DNA from: Sphingobacterium oryzagri
Lineage (GTDB): Bacteria; Bacteroidota; Bacteroidia; Sphingobacteriales; Sphingobacteriaceae
Direction of reading: 5' to 3'
Assembly (NCBI RefSeq): GCF_028736175.1
Contig: NZ_CP117880.1
Location: 4,030,001 to 4,094,000 of the forward strand
DNA: 64,000 bases
In this document: positions 41,683 to 50,760 of the stretch, one piece after another
How the letters are laid out: each line of letters begins with the position of its first letter
Position numbering within the stretch: position 1 is the stretch's first letter
Notes under the pieces: generated by a model
Seen by the model: only the letters and a program-made list of their open reading frames with translations
Told to the model about the DNA's origin: nothing
Database searches by the model: none
Position numbers and translations under genes: made by a program

Positions 41683-42072
41683 TTAAGAACGGTTTCGCAC
41701 CGCAGCCACGAACAAGCCTATCCAGCCCACCATAAAGCAAAGCCCGCCAACAGGCGTTATCGGACCTAACAAACGGAAGTTTTCTAAACCGATAAGCGAA
41801 CGCACACTGAGCAAATACAACGATCCGGAAAACAATAGCATGCCCAACACGAAAGCAACAAAAGAAACCCTTATGGATGCGTTTTTAGCGCGTGAAAAAG
41901 TCGACAAAAATAGCAGCGCCAAGGTATGGTAAAAATGATACTGATTAGCCGTTTTCCACGTCCCTAAATGATAGTCGCTAATTTTCCCTTCTAAACCATG
42001 TGCCCCAAATGCTCCCAATATGACAGCAGTAAGTCCAAAAAAGGACGCTGTCAATATAATTTGTTTATTCAT
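41683..42072 (-). CDS. DUF423 (YgdD-type) small membrane protein
   Basis: A 129-residue inner-membrane protein with four hydrophobic helices. The N-terminus carries the family signature ILGAFGAHGLEG and the next segment WKTANQYHFYHTLALLFL; the C-terminus reads LGPITPVGGLCFMVGWIGLF. The function of DUF423 proteins is unknown. It is a single gene with its own terminator, divergent from the propeller-protein gene. Confidence 0.9.
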   Translation of the reverse strand: MNKQIILTASFFGLTAVILGAFGAHGLEGKISDYHLGTWKTANQYHFYHTLALLFLSTFSRAKNASIRVSFVAFVLGMLLFSGSLYLLSVRSLIGLENFRLLGPITPVGGLCFMVGWIGLFVAAVRNRS

Positions 42073-42230
42073 AAAGGAGATTAAATTCTATAACGTATGT
42101 TTTTTTGCGCTTATAAATGTATAAAATTAAATGCAAATAGCGTTTCAAATTTTTTGCTTTTATTCGTTCCCGACAATTCCAGTAAAGATTTTTAGTCCCT
42201 TTTTTATATGCGCTTTACTTATTATTTTTC

Positions 42231-42238
42231 TATTTTTG
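42231..42238 (+). promoter_or_regulatory. -7 box of the propeller-protein gene
   Basis: TATTTTTG, an exact match 24 nt upstream of the ATG at 42262. It rules out the earlier in-frame ATG at 42208 as the start. Confidence 0.5.
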
Positions 42239-42261
42239 AATTTGTTACAGGTTCGTGCGCA

Positions 42262-44874
42262 ATGAGAAATACCATCATACTCACTATATTACTATTCATC
42301 GCCGTTATTGGCGCTTCTATATATTATTTCACAGGTTTAAACGGCGAAAAAAAAGAAACACTTCGTCCGCTCACCTTTCTTCCCGAAGACACATTTTTGA
42401 TCAGCACGTTTCATAACGATGCTACGACGGATAACATCTTCAATGATTTCGAAATTTTTGAAGCGCTAATCGGCAAGTCAGAAATGAAGCAATGGCAAAT
42501 CCTAAAATCCAAATTGCTTCGCAATACAGTGCTACAGCCTTACGTAGAAGGCATCGATATTTACATCTCTTTACATCCGGAGAAAGAGCATATCAGCACG
42601 CTTTTCACGATTCCTACACACGAGAAAATGGACCCAGAGCATTTGGCGGCCATCATGCAAGAAGCGAATCAGCACTTTAACGTGACCCAAAAAGACACGC
42701 TCGGTACGCGCATTTTCCATTTAGCCAATAGTCGAAAAGACTTCGTAGTGCATATCGCTTACCATAAGGAGGTGCTGTTTGCCAGCTATTCAGACAGCTT
42801 ACTTTATAAAGTAATGGACAATAAAGCGCCAAAGCTTGCCGCTGCGCAAATTGATTATTTTGTCGATAATAATAGCCGCAACTCGCCATTAAGTGTTTAT
42901 TTCGTACACGATCAGGTGCCGAACATTGCAAATCACCTAATGCGTAATGCTTCTGGCAATTTTTTACGCCTGTTCGAACATCTTGGAGGCCAATCGGCAT
43001 GGAATCTGAATTTTAAGAATGACGCGCTTATCTTGAGTGGCGAAAGTGAAACGCAGCATCGCAAAGAAAACTATCTCGAAGTATTTGGTCAGCAATCAAA
43101 AACAACACAACGCCTGTTCAACTATTTCCCGGAAAACACCGCTTCGTACCTGGCTTTTGCGGTTAGCAATACCAGTCGATTTCAACAAGACCTCGAAGCT
43201 ATGTTTGAAAAACGCGGAGAATGGGAAAAGATACAGCAACAGTTTGGCGAACTGAAACGTAGCAAAGACCTCCCTTTAGTAGAGGATATACGGCCTATTT
43301 TTGGTAATGAGTTTGCGATTGTAGAACAAAGCAATCAAACCCAATTAGGGTTCATTGCACTGAGCGATTCCAGTAATTTGAGCAAGCGCATTCATGCGCT
43401 GGCAAGTGCCGCAGGCGACTCCATCTTTCGTTTTGACCAGGCCAATATTCCCTATGCTCTTTTTGGAGATCCATTTAAAACATTTACCCGACCATTTTTT
43501 ATTCGTATAGCCAATATAGTGGTGCTGGCCAATAACCAAAGCGTATTGCAAACATTCCGGCAGGACTGGCGCCGAGAAAATTTGCTCGTTAACACATTGG
43601 GATTTAAAAATTTTGAAAAAATTCAAGGTAATGAAGCCAATGTCACGTTTTTTCAACGCACGAGAACGGCCTCTCCGATAATTAACTACGTACTCAAGCC
43701 TGCCTATGGCTCTATTTTCAGAGATAAAGAGAATTTTGGCTTTCAGGATTTCTTCTCTTGGTCGGCACAGATATCGGGTAATAATGGCGATTTTCTCTCC
43801 AGTATTTATGCGATCTACAAAAGCAAAAATGCACTTGGTGCGACCGCCGATTGGACGTACGAATTTGATAATCGGCCGATCACGGCTCCCTGGGTATTTG
43901 AGCATTCTGATACCAGCCAGTTTATCTTGATTCAAGAACAAGATCATACCGTGCACGGCATTCATCCTAGCGGAAAGAAACTTTGGTCGGCAGTTTTTCA
44001 AGGCCGCATTGTAGGCGATGCGCAGCAGCTTGCCGATCGATCGATTGTGCTGGTTACTGATCGGAACAGGCTTTATCGTTTTGACAGCAACGGCAAAGGT
44101 CTTCCGGGATTTTCTATTGCGCTGGACACAGAACCCAGCTACCAACCTACAATTGCCGAATTAGACGGACAGCAAGTCGTGCTAATTCCGGCCGAGAGAA
44201 AAGTCATGGCTTACAGTCTGGATGGAAAAGAAATCAATCGCTGGAAGGAAAATACTTTAGATGGAAAAATTCTGTTTGACATCAAGGTTCGGGATAACCG
44301 CGTTTACGTTGGTACAGACAACGGCCATTTCTACCAATTTAATGCGCAAGGCGAGATGGTAAAAAAGGATGTTGTGGAAGCCAGCCAATTTCGTAGCCCA
44401 ATAGCATTAACCGCAGTGCCCGATAACAAGATCATCGTTATGGCTATCGACACGGCCGGCAATTTTGTGCGCATGGATTTTGAACATGCGCCAGAGAAAA
44501 AACAGGTAGGATCATGGGCCGGCAAATCAATCATTAGTTTTGATAGCAACAACCAACAAAACGCCTCCGCGGTAGTCGTGATTGACGAAAAGAAACTTCA
44601 GGTGTTTGGCCTTCCTGATGGAAGTGCCCGTTATGATTTTACATTTACCCAACAGGTTGGCGACCGTCCTCAATATTTCAACAACGGCAGTTTACTGGGA
44701 ATTGCCTCCCGCGAAAATTCATTGATCTATCTGTTTGATGAACAGGGAGCTGTGCACAGTGGCTTTCCTATTGAAGCGCTTCCGCAATTTTATTATGGAA
44801 AAATTGACTACAACAGCGGTAACTACTTGCTATGTGTGCGTCGTGATAAAAAACTTTACGCATTCAAAAATTAA
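42262..44874 (+). CDS. Membrane-anchored protein with C-terminal beta-propeller, function unknown
   Basis: From the ATG at 42262 the protein has 870 residues; the frame reaches back to 42208 but the promoter lies within that extension. It starts MRNTIILTILLFIAVIGASI, one transmembrane segment, so most of the protein is periplasmic. Residues of about 30-530 form a region that resembles the DUF3352 type loosely (LPEDTFLISTFHNDA near the start). The last ~320 residues look like a PQQ-like beta-propeller with repeated blades: YRFDSNGKGLPGF, MAYSLDGKEINRW, YQFNAQGEMVKKD, YLFDEQGAVHSGFP and a last YAFKN. There are no obvious catalytic motifs. It may be an envelope scaffold or binding protein; this is inference. 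A single-gene unit before the DHH gene. Confidence 0.75.
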   Translation: MRNTIILTILLFIAVIGASIYYFTGLNGEKKETLRPLTFLPEDTFLISTFHNDATTDNIFNDFEIFEALIGKSEMKQWQILKSKLLRNTVLQPYVEGIDIYISLHPEKEHISTLFTIPTHEKMDPEHLAAIMQEANQHFNVTQKDTLGTRIFHLANSRKDFVVHIAYHKEVLFASYSDSLLYKVMDNKAPKLAAAQIDYFVDNNSRNSPLSVYFVHDQVPNIANHLMRNASGNFLRLFEHLGGQSAWNLNFKNDALILSGESETQHRKENYLEVFGQQSKTTQRLFNYFPENTASYLAFAVSNTSRFQQDLEAMFEKRGEWEKIQQQFGELKRSKDLPLVEDIRPIFGNEFAIVEQSNQTQLGFIALSDSSNLSKRIHALASAAGDSIFRFDQANIPYALFGDPFKTFTRPFFIRIANIVVLANNQSVLQTFRQDWRRENLLVNTLGFKNFEKIQGNEANVTFFQRTRTASPIINYVLKPAYGSIFRDKENFGFQDFFSWSAQISGNNGDFLSSIYAIYKSKNALGATADWTYEFDNRPITAPWVFEHSDTSQFILIQEQDHTVHGIHPSGKKLWSAVFQGRIVGDAQQLADRSIVLVTDRNRLYRFDSNGKGLPGFSIALDTEPSYQPTIAELDGQQVVLIPAERKVMAYSLDGKEINRWKENTLDGKILFDIKVRDNRVYVGTDNGHFYQFNAQGEMVKKDVVEASQFRSPIALTAVPDNKIIVMAIDTAGNFVRMDFEHAPEKKQVGSWAGKSIISFDSNNQQNASAVVVIDEKKLQVFGLPDGSARYDFTFTQQVGDRPQYFNNGSLLGIASRENSLIYLFDEQGAVHSGFPIEALPQFYYGKIDYNSGNYLLCVRRDKKLYAFKN

Positions 44875-44947
44875 TGCGGTCAAGAAACGAATGGATAAAA
44901 GTAGACTTCTTAACATTTTTTAGCCGTCGCCGCTTACTAAAAAATTT

Positions 44948-44976
44948 CTTGAACCGACAAATTAGTAGTAGGTTTG
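44948..44976 (+). promoter_or_regulatory. Promoter of the DHH phosphoesterase-FKBP genes
   Basis: CTTG (44948-44951, one mismatch), 17-nt spacer and TAGGTTTG (44969-44976, exact). The ATG follows 17 nt later, so the leader is very short. Confidence 0.5.
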
Positions 44977-44992
44977 CAATCTTAGAATATTT

Positions 44993-46003
44993 ATGCTTAC
45001 AGGACAAGAACATTTACAATTACTCGAAGAACCTAAGAACATCGTTATTACCACGCATCATAAGCCCGATGGAGATGCTTTAGGCTCATCCTTAGGTTTA
45101 TACCACTGGCTAAAAGCGAAGGGACACCGCGTAGAAGTGGTCTTATCTTCTGATTTTCCAACCTTTTTAGATTGGATGCCGGGGCGTGATGAAGTTATCA
45201 TTTATCCAACGGCTGTTGAAAAATCAGAAAAGTTATTAGCGCAGGCAGACATTGTTTTCTGCCTCGATTATAGCGCCCTGAGCCGCACCAATATCTTAGA
45301 GCCGCTTATCCGACGTTCGAGCGGACAAAAATGGATGATAGACCATCACCTGGATCCAGAAGATTTTGCGACGTTAAGTTATTGGAATGCAGATGCGGCA
45401 GCCACAGCGCAGCTTATTTATGAATTTATCAGCAGCGTTTGCAACGATCAGTCGGCTATCACAGCAGAAATGGCCACTTGTCTTTACGCGGGTATCATGA
45501 CCGATACGGGCTCTTTTCGTTTTCGGTCAACAACGGCTGCCGTACACCATATTATTGCAGCGCTTATTGATGCTGGCGCGCGCAACTGGGAAATACACGA
45601 GCAGATCTACAATAGTTCTACGGAAAATCGCCTGAAATTTTTGGGTTATTGTCTGTTAAACTGCTTAGAGGTAATACCAGAATACAATACGGCGGTTTTC
45701 GCGATTACAAAGGAAGATTTGGAGAAGTTTCAAGTGAGCACGGGCGATACCGAAGGTTTGGTTAACTATGCCCTATCGGTAAAAGGCATCCGATTAGCTG
45801 CTTTATTTATTGACAGAACCGAATTAATTAAATTATCTTTGCGATCGATTGGGGATATCCCCTGCAATGAAATTTGTAAAAAATACTTTAATGGAGGTGG
45901 ACACCTCAATGCCTCGGGCGGTAGCGCTAGTGAAGAGCTCAGCCAGGTAGTGAATAGGTTCAAATCCATATTGCCAGAATACAAAGAAATATTAACAAAA
46001 TAA
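44993..46003 (+). CDS. DHH/DHHA1 phosphoesterase (NrnA-like nano-RNase/pAp phosphatase)
   Basis: A 336-residue member of the DHH family, subfamily 1. NrnA-type enzymes degrade short oligoribonucleotides and often dephosphorylate pAp; related proteins split cyclic dinucleotides. Motifs in order: VITTHHKPDGDALGSSLGLY (motif I with the metal-binding Asp), FCLDYSALSR (Asp), WMIDHHLDPEDF (the DHH motif), GIMTDTGSFRF (Asp) and, in the DHHA1 part, KKYFNGGGHLNASGGSAS (substrate glycines). There are no membrane, PAS or GGDEF domains, so it is an NrnA-like protein rather than GdpP. The FKBP lipoprotein gene follows after 21 nt and may be co-transcribed. Confidence 0.88.
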   Translation: MLTGQEHLQLLEEPKNIVITTHHKPDGDALGSSLGLYHWLKAKGHRVEVVLSSDFPTFLDWMPGRDEVIIYPTAVEKSEKLLAQADIVFCLDYSALSRTNILEPLIRRSSGQKWMIDHHLDPEDFATLSYWNADAAATAQLIYEFISSVCNDQSAITAEMATCLYAGIMTDTGSFRFRSTTAAVHHIIAALIDAGARNWEIHEQIYNSSTENRLKFLGYCLLNCLEVIPEYNTAVFAITKEDLEKFQVSTGDTEGLVNYALSVKGIRLAALFIDRTELIKLSLRSIGDIPCNEICKKYFNGGGHLNASGGSASEELSQVVNRFKSILPEYKEILTK

Positions 46004-46024
46004 CTTAGTGATTAGATCAGAAAA

Positions 46025-47008
46025 ATGAAGAAATCAATTTTATTCCTTTCGGCAGCGGTCACCTTATTAGCGACTGCAGCATGCCAAAACTTCAAAAAAG
46101 GCGACGGCGGTCTCGAATATAACATCGTGAAAGACGCTGGTGCAGAAAAAGCCCAACCAGGCGATTTGATGTCAGTTGACATGATTGTGAAGTCAGACCG
46201 TAAAGACTCTTTATTACAAAGCACATACGATATCGGTTTACCGCAAATTATCAATATCGCATCAGACTCCGTACCAGGCCTATACAAAGGTGATTACAAC
46301 TCCATGTTCAGAATGCTGGGCGAAGGCGATAGCGCTGTGTTTCGTTTAAATCTTGACACCATGGCGGCAAAAACAGGCCAGCCTAAACCAGAATTTGCAG
46401 ACAAATTTGTAACGTTCACCGTTAAAGTTAGAAAGCACTTCAAAAAAGGAAACCTTACAGACTCGGCATTGTATGGCCAAATCGACACTTACTTCAAAGG
46501 CGAGATTGAAGGCTTGAAAAAAGCAGAAGAAAGCAAATTGGCAGGTTACATTGCTGATAAGAAATTAGAGCCTAAGAAAACAGCTTCTGGTCTTCAATAC
46601 GTTATTGCTGAAGAAGGCAAAGGTAATAAAGCGGTAGTTGGTGATACGGTAGTCGTAAACTATACAGGTACGTTAGTGAACGGAACAATATTTGACACCA
46701 ATAATGTAGACGCCGCAAAAAAATCAAACACATTCAATCCGATGCGCCAGTACGAGCCTATCCGTTTCCGTGTAGGTCACGATCCGGTTATTCAAGGATG
46801 GACAGAAGGTTTGCAATTGTTAAGCAAGGGCGGTAAGGCAACATTTGTCATTCCATCAAGCTTAGGCTATGGCGAGCGTGGTGGTGGCAAAATTCCTCCA
46901 TATGCTCCATTAGTATTTGAAGTGGAATTGGTTGACATCGTTCCTGGTCCAAAAGGAGATGCTCCAGCGGCAGGTTTACCAGTAGATTCACTCGCAACAA
47001 AGAAATAA
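46025..47008 (+). CDS. FKBP-type peptidyl-prolyl isomerase lipoprotein (two FKBP-like domains)
   Basis: A 327-residue protein with lipoprotein signal peptide: LFLSAAVTLLATAAC, acceptor Cys at about residue 20. It likely faces the periplasm. The C-terminal FKBP domain (about 195-305) is canonical: VGDTVVVNYTGTLVNGTIFD, PVIQGWTEGLQLLSKGGKAT and SLGYGERGGGKIPPYAPLVF, with the active-site Tyr, Phe-Asp, Val-Ile-Trp and Tyr residues. The N-terminal region (about 30-140) has the same layout in degraded form (AQPGDLMSVDMIV, SVPGLYKGDYNSMFRMLGEG, FADKFVTFTVKV), so it probably is an inactive FKBP domain used for binding. A strong terminator follows. Confidence 0.9.
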   Translation: MKKSILFLSAAVTLLATAACQNFKKGDGGLEYNIVKDAGAEKAQPGDLMSVDMIVKSDRKDSLLQSTYDIGLPQIINIASDSVPGLYKGDYNSMFRMLGEGDSAVFRLNLDTMAAKTGQPKPEFADKFVTFTVKVRKHFKKGNLTDSALYGQIDTYFKGEIEGLKKAEESKLAGYIADKKLEPKKTASGLQYVIAEEGKGNKAVVGDTVVVNYTGTLVNGTIFDTNNVDAAKKSNTFNPMRQYEPIRFRVGHDPVIQGWTEGLQLLSKGGKATFVIPSSLGYGERGGGKIPPYAPLVFEVELVDIVPGPKGDAPAAGLPVDSLATKK

Positions 47009-47030
47009 AAAACTTATCAAAATGATAATT

Positions 47031-47066
47031 AAAACGCAAGATCTTTAAAAGTCTTGCGTTTTTTTG
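47031..47066 (+). terminator. Terminator of the FKBP gene
   Basis: A perfect 11-bp stem (47031-47041 with 47052-47062; AAAACGCAAGA/TCTTGCGTTTT), 10-nt loop and T-run. Confidence 0.92.
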
Positions 47067-47124
47067 TGTTGTATTAGGTCTTATAGTACGAAAAGACTAA
47101 ATTTAGCCCATTATCGATTTGATT

Positions 47125-47907
47125 ATGTCAACGGAATCCTATATACTTACCGATACCCATACCCATATTTACTACCAGGCGAACACGCCTCAATTAGAGG
47201 AACAACTTGCGCGATGTTTCGCTAAAAAGATTGAGCGGCTGTTTTTACCAAACGTCGAGGCGGCCTCTATTTCGCAGGTTATGGCAACGGTGGCTGCATA
47301 TCCTGAGCATTGTTTTCCGATGTTGGGATTACACCCTTGTTCTGTAAAAGAAAACTATCTGGAGGAATTACAGCAAATAGAAAAGGCATTGGCTACGCAT
47401 AAAGTATATGCTATCGGCGAGATTGGTCTGGATTTGTATTGGGATAAAACAACGCTCGAATTACAACGTGAAGCCTTTCGTATACAAGTATCTTGGGCGA
47501 AGTCGCTGGCATTACCGATCGATATCCATTGTCGAGAGGCTTTTGACGAGCTGTTTTTACTTTTGGAAGAACTGAAGGATGACAAGCTTTTCGGGGTGCT
47601 GCACTGTTTTACCGGAAACCTGGAGCAGGCAAAAAAAGCAATTGATTTAGGTTTTGCGCTCGGGATAGGCGGTGTTGTCACGTTCAAAAAATCGGGATTG
47701 GATGCCGTAGTCAAGGAAATAGACCTGCAACATATCGTGCTAGAGACCGACGCGCCGTACCTTGCGCCTAGTCCATTTCGCGGCAAAGAAAACGAGAGCA
47801 GCTATTTACACTATATCGCTGAAAAAGTAGCGGATATCAAAGAAACTGATATTGCGCAGGTGGCAAACATCACGACGGCAAATTCAAAGAGAATATTTGG
47901 GATCTAA
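47125..47907 (+). CDS. tatD: TatD-family metal-dependent hydrolase/DNase
   Basis: A 260-residue TIM-barrel hydrolase of the TatD family, 3'-5' exonuclease in some members. The start is taken at the ATG at 47125; the frame extends to a TTG at 47119. Metal-binding residues are visible: TDTHTHIY (the HxH near residue 12-14), YAIGEIGLDLYWD (Glu), PIDIHCREAFDE (His), GVLHCFTGN (His) and VLETDAPYLAP (Asp), the last two being family signatures. The sequence ESSYLHYIAEKVA in the C-terminal helix is typical. ansA follows after 9 nt, so the two are co-transcribed. Confidence 0.9.
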   Translation: MSTESYILTDTHTHIYYQANTPQLEEQLARCFAKKIERLFLPNVEAASISQVMATVAAYPEHCFPMLGLHPCSVKENYLEELQQIEKALATHKVYAIGEIGLDLYWDKTTLELQREAFRIQVSWAKSLALPIDIHCREAFDELFLLLEELKDDKLFGVLHCFTGNLEQAKKAIDLGFALGIGGVVTFKKSGLDAVVKEIDLQHIVLETDAPYLAPSPFRGKENESSYLHYIAEKVADIKETDIAQVANITTANSKRIFGI

Positions 47908-47916
47908 ACCTTAACC

Positions 47917-48939
47917 ATGCAGAACATATTTATTATTTACACTGGCGGAACCATTGGAATGGTTAAAGACCCGGAAACGGGTACTTTTGTGCCGTTTGAT
48001 TTCGAGCTTATCGCTCGAAACCTTCCCGACTTAGCGCGGCTAAACTATAAATTGACCGTACACTCCTTTACACCGATTATTGACTCATCCAACATGAAGC
48101 CGTCTATCTGGATAGAGATGGCACAAATTATCAAAGATAATTACGAGCATTATGATGGCTTTGTGATCTTACACGGATCGGATACGATGTCATTTTCGGC
48201 TTCTATCCTAAGCTTTATGCTGGAAGGCTTGCAAAAACCCGTTATCTTATCTGGTTCGCAATTGCCAATTGGCGAGATCCGCACGGATGCGCGCGAAAAC
48301 ATGATGACCGCTTTGGAAATAGCCTCGGCAAAGGAGAATGGAAATTCCATCATTCAGGAAGTTTGTATTTTGTTTGACAATAAGCTTTTCCGCGGAAACC
48401 GTTCATTTAAATACAACTCCGCAAAATTCGAAGCTTTTCGTTCGCCCAACTATCCGGTACTTGCGGAAGCGGGCATCCACATCAACTACAATCGGGAAGC
48501 GCTGTTAGACAATAGTCAAAAACAATTTATTATGCATACCCAGCTTGATAACCAGGTAGGTGTACTCAAGCTATTTCCGGGAATCAGCCCGACGATTATC
48601 CGATCAATATTAAATTCGGATGTGCGTAGTATCGTGATGGAAACCTTCGGTTCTGGAAATACCATGACCGATGAATGGTTTTTAGATTTGATTGCCGAAG
48701 CGGTAACGAACGGAAAAAATATTCTTGACATCTCACAATGCAAAGTAGGGTCTGTGGAGTTGGGCCGTTATGAAACATCGCAGGGGTTGAAAGCCATTGG
48801 CGTGCTTAACGGCTACGATATGACCTTTGAAGCCGCTGTCACGAAGCTGATGTACTTGCAAGGGCATTTCCAAGACCAAGCTTCGGTTGCGTATTGGGTA
48901 GAAAAAGACATACGCGGAGAGCTAACGGTAAACGATTAG
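47917..48939 (+). CDS. ansA: Type I L-asparaginase
   Basis: A 340-residue cytosolic asparaginase that converts L-asparagine to aspartate and ammonia. The two catalytic threonine motifs are intact: FIIYTGGTIGMV (Thr12 in TGGTIG) and FVILHGSDTMSFSASILSFM. A third region, LSGSQLPIGEIRTDARENM, completes the active site. There is no signal peptide, which separates it from the periplasmic type II enzyme. It is the second gene after tatD and is followed by a strong hairpin terminator close to the end of the convergent DUF1275 gene. Confidence 0.93.
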   Translation: MQNIFIIYTGGTIGMVKDPETGTFVPFDFELIARNLPDLARLNYKLTVHSFTPIIDSSNMKPSIWIEMAQIIKDNYEHYDGFVILHGSDTMSFSASILSFMLEGLQKPVILSGSQLPIGEIRTDARENMMTALEIASAKENGNSIIQEVCILFDNKLFRGNRSFKYNSAKFEAFRSPNYPVLAEAGIHINYNREALLDNSQKQFIMHTQLDNQVGVLKLFPGISPTIIRSILNSDVRSIVMETFGSGNTMTDEWFLDLIAEAVTNGKNILDISQCKVGSVELGRYETSQGLKAIGVLNGYDMTFEAAVTKLMYLQGHFQDQASVAYWVEKDIRGELTVND

Positions 48940-48968
48940 AAAAAGAATTGTTGTTTCTTGGCGAAAAT

Positions 48969-49003
48969 AAAATCCCGACTGCCCGACGGTCGGGATTTTT
49001 TAT
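48969..49003. terminator. Terminator of ansA
   Basis: An 11-bp stem (48969-48979 with 48989-48999; core TCCCGAC/GTCGGGA), 9-nt loop and T-run. It abuts the stop codon of the minus-strand DUF1275 gene (49000) and may serve both directions. Confidence 0.88.
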
Positions 49004-49755
49004 GCAGGACTATCCTCTTCTTTATTGCGCCTTAAGTGAAATAGGTGTTTTATGCGCGTCAACTTATAATAATCGTATAACGCAATAACGAGTAGAATGG
49101 CACAAGTGAGGTAAAATGTCCCGTTTTCCAGAAATATATAGCCAATTCCGCCAGCAATACCGCCCAGCACGTAAGAAAACATGATGGTCAACAGCAAGTG
49201 AAACTTATCTACTAAGGCTTTATTTTGTCGGTTTTCTCGTTTACTAAACATCGAAACCAAAATAGCCAGATCGGTGGTCAAACCTGTAAGGTGAGTTGTT
49301 TTGACGACTGAATTGGAAATGCTTGCCGTAAGCCCGTTTTGAAGCCCCATAGCAAAGAGCAACGCAGCAACGAGAAATTCCGTTTCCTGCAAGGAATTGG
49401 TATAGAAAAAATCAAGATAAAGCCCAACAAACAGAATACTGATAAACTCCAGCATCACGGGTATGGCATGCGAGATGTATCGGCTCCAGCGCCCCTGCCC
49501 TTGTATTATGACAAAATTAGAGAGAAAACTTCCCAGAAAAAAGAGCAAAATCCACAACAAAACCACCGCGCCCTGATACCAATTAGCTTTGCTGAGCTCT
49601 TGTGCGAAAACCGCATAATAACCCGTAATATTAGACGTGAATGCAAAAAATACCGTCACCGAGGCAACGTTTACCATGCCTGCAGAAAAGGCAGTAAGGG
49701 CGCCTAACTTTATATTATCTTCTAACGTTCGGTGATTACTATATTTTCTTAGCAT
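49000..49755 (-). CDS. DUF1275 (YoaK-like) membrane protein
   Basis: A 251-residue inner-membrane protein with six hydrophobic helices. Family features: FSAGMVNVASVTVFFAFTSN in helix 1, ALLFAMGLQNGLTASIS, and VKTTHLTGLTTDLAILVS, the T-H-L-T-G motif typical of DUF1275. The C-terminus is basic (RRNKEE). The function of the family is unknown. Its start overlaps the end of the small anchored protein by 17 nt, and that gene in turn overlaps the USP-like gene; so the three make one translationally coupled unit. Confidence 0.88.
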   Translation of the reverse strand: MLRKYSNHRTLEDNIKLGALTAFSAGMVNVASVTVFFAFTSNITGYYAVFAQELSKANWYQGAVVLLWILLFFLGSFLSNFVIIQGQGRWSRYISHAIPVMLEFISILFVGLYLDFFYTNSLQETEFLVAALLFAMGLQNGLTASISNSVVKTTHLTGLTTDLAILVSMFSKRENRQNKALVDKFHLLLTIMFSYVLGGIAGGIGYIFLENGTFYLTCAILLVIALYDYYKLTRIKHLFHLRRNKEEDSPA

Positions 49756-50233
49756 ATTGATCGGCCTGATCTTTCCTTTCTAAAACAATTTCTATAATGC
49801 CTTTGACCTGTAAATCAAAATTGAGGTGTAGCACCAACTTATCCTGACTGATCTGTTGAATTTGAAAACTTTCCATATGTCGACCATCCTTCCGCAGTTC
49901 CAATACATGCCCACGTCCTTTTATCAACCATTCAATTTTACTATCTTTATTGCTATCGGCCGAAAGTAACAGACGGTTCCTTTCAAACTTCCAAACACCC
50001 AAATGCAGTTCTTCAAAATCTCGTAAGATTTCTTTGCGCAGACCTTCTTGCAACTGCGAATTTGATGCCAGTTCTGCCGAAGCATTGTCTTTTTCCAAGC
50101 TCCATTCTTTTTCCACCCACTCCCCTTCGATCAAACGTTCCGGATTTTCGTGGTACATGACGATCAAGCTGCTGCCGATCAACAAAAATGCAATGAAAGT
50201 ATAACTTACCTTGAATAATAGATCTCTACTCAT
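49739..50233 (-). CDS. Small membrane-anchored protein with lipocalin-like pattern, unknown
   Basis: A 164-residue protein: one N-terminal transmembrane helix (about 9-26, SYTFIAFLLIGSSLIVMY) and a soluble part that should face the periplasm. The segment LIEGEWVEKEWSLEK, then GVWKFERNRLLLS, SKIEWLIKGRGHVLEL and a strand-rich C-terminus (FQIQQISQDKLVLHLNFD) resemble the layout of small lipocalin-like domains that begin with a G-x-W pair. The similarity is weak and is inference only. It overlaps both neighbours (17 nt and 8 nt), so all three are made together. No function known. Confidence 0.7.
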   Translation of the reverse strand: MSRDLLFKVSYTFIAFLLIGSSLIVMYHENPERLIEGEWVEKEWSLEKDNASAELASNSQLQEGLRKEILRDFEELHLGVWKFERNRLLLSADSNKDSKIEWLIKGRGHVLELRKDGRHMESFQIQQISQDKLVLHLNFDLQVKGIIEIVLERKDQADQYAKKI

Positions 50234-50747
50234 AACTCATCCTCCAATCCTTTCTAAAGAACATGCTGTCTAACGTATCAATCCCTTGGGTATGACCAAT
50301 CTGAACACCTACCGACACGACTTTTGCCGAGAGGGCGTCTGCATGCTCGCGCAGTACCCGATCAAGATTAAAGGCACTTCGTTCGACACAACTAAAGGAA
50401 AAGCTTTTAGGCAAAACCAAATGTGTTATCCGATTACCTTTTAGGTAATTGCGCAGGTAGCGCACATTTTTTGAGATAAGCAAATCCGCATACAACTCGA
50501 CAATATTTCGCTTAAAACGTGATTTAATCATTTCACATCCTTTAATAAAATCATCATTTTCCAATTTTACTAAATGATCTTCCTTGGTAAATCCCAGTAT
50601 CCCAGTGATCGAATCGCCTATGTCGTAACCGCAGGCCAAAACGATCTCTACGCGCTGATCCAAATGATTCTCCAGATAGTCTAAGACTGTGCGGAGAGAA
50701 TCCACACTAAAATCAGTCGGTACCAGAACACGCGCTACATTTGCCAT
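50226..50747 (-). CDS. USP-like (Rossmann-type) protein, divergent
   Basis: A 173-residue protein whose N-terminus, VARVLVPTDFSVDSLRTVLDY, matches the universal stress protein start, including the conserved PTDFS. The C-terminal part has THLVLPKSFSFSCV in the place where USPs carry the G-x2-G-x9-G-S/T ATP motif; the glycines are absent, so ATP binding is doubtful. About 20 residues longer than typical USPs at the C-terminus. It is the first gene of a three-gene unit and has a TAACTTTG -7 box 14 nt upstream (50761-50768, minus), so the leader is short. Confidence 0.65.
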   Translation of the reverse strand: MANVARVLVPTDFSVDSLRTVLDYLENHLDQRVEIVLACGYDIGDSITGILGFTKEDHLVKLENDDFIKGCEMIKSRFKRNIVELYADLLISKNVRYLRNYLKGNRITHLVLPKSFSFSCVERSAFNLDRVLREHADALSAKVVSVGVQIGHTQGIDTLDSMFFRKDWRMSYE

Positions 50748-50760
50748 ACCTCGTTTTTAT

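Noticed and set aside
43345..44145. 266-codon open frame on the minus strand inside the propeller-protein gene
   Set aside because: It is antisense to a gene with clear protein features (membrane helix, propeller repeats) and its translation shows no domain, signal peptide or family motif.
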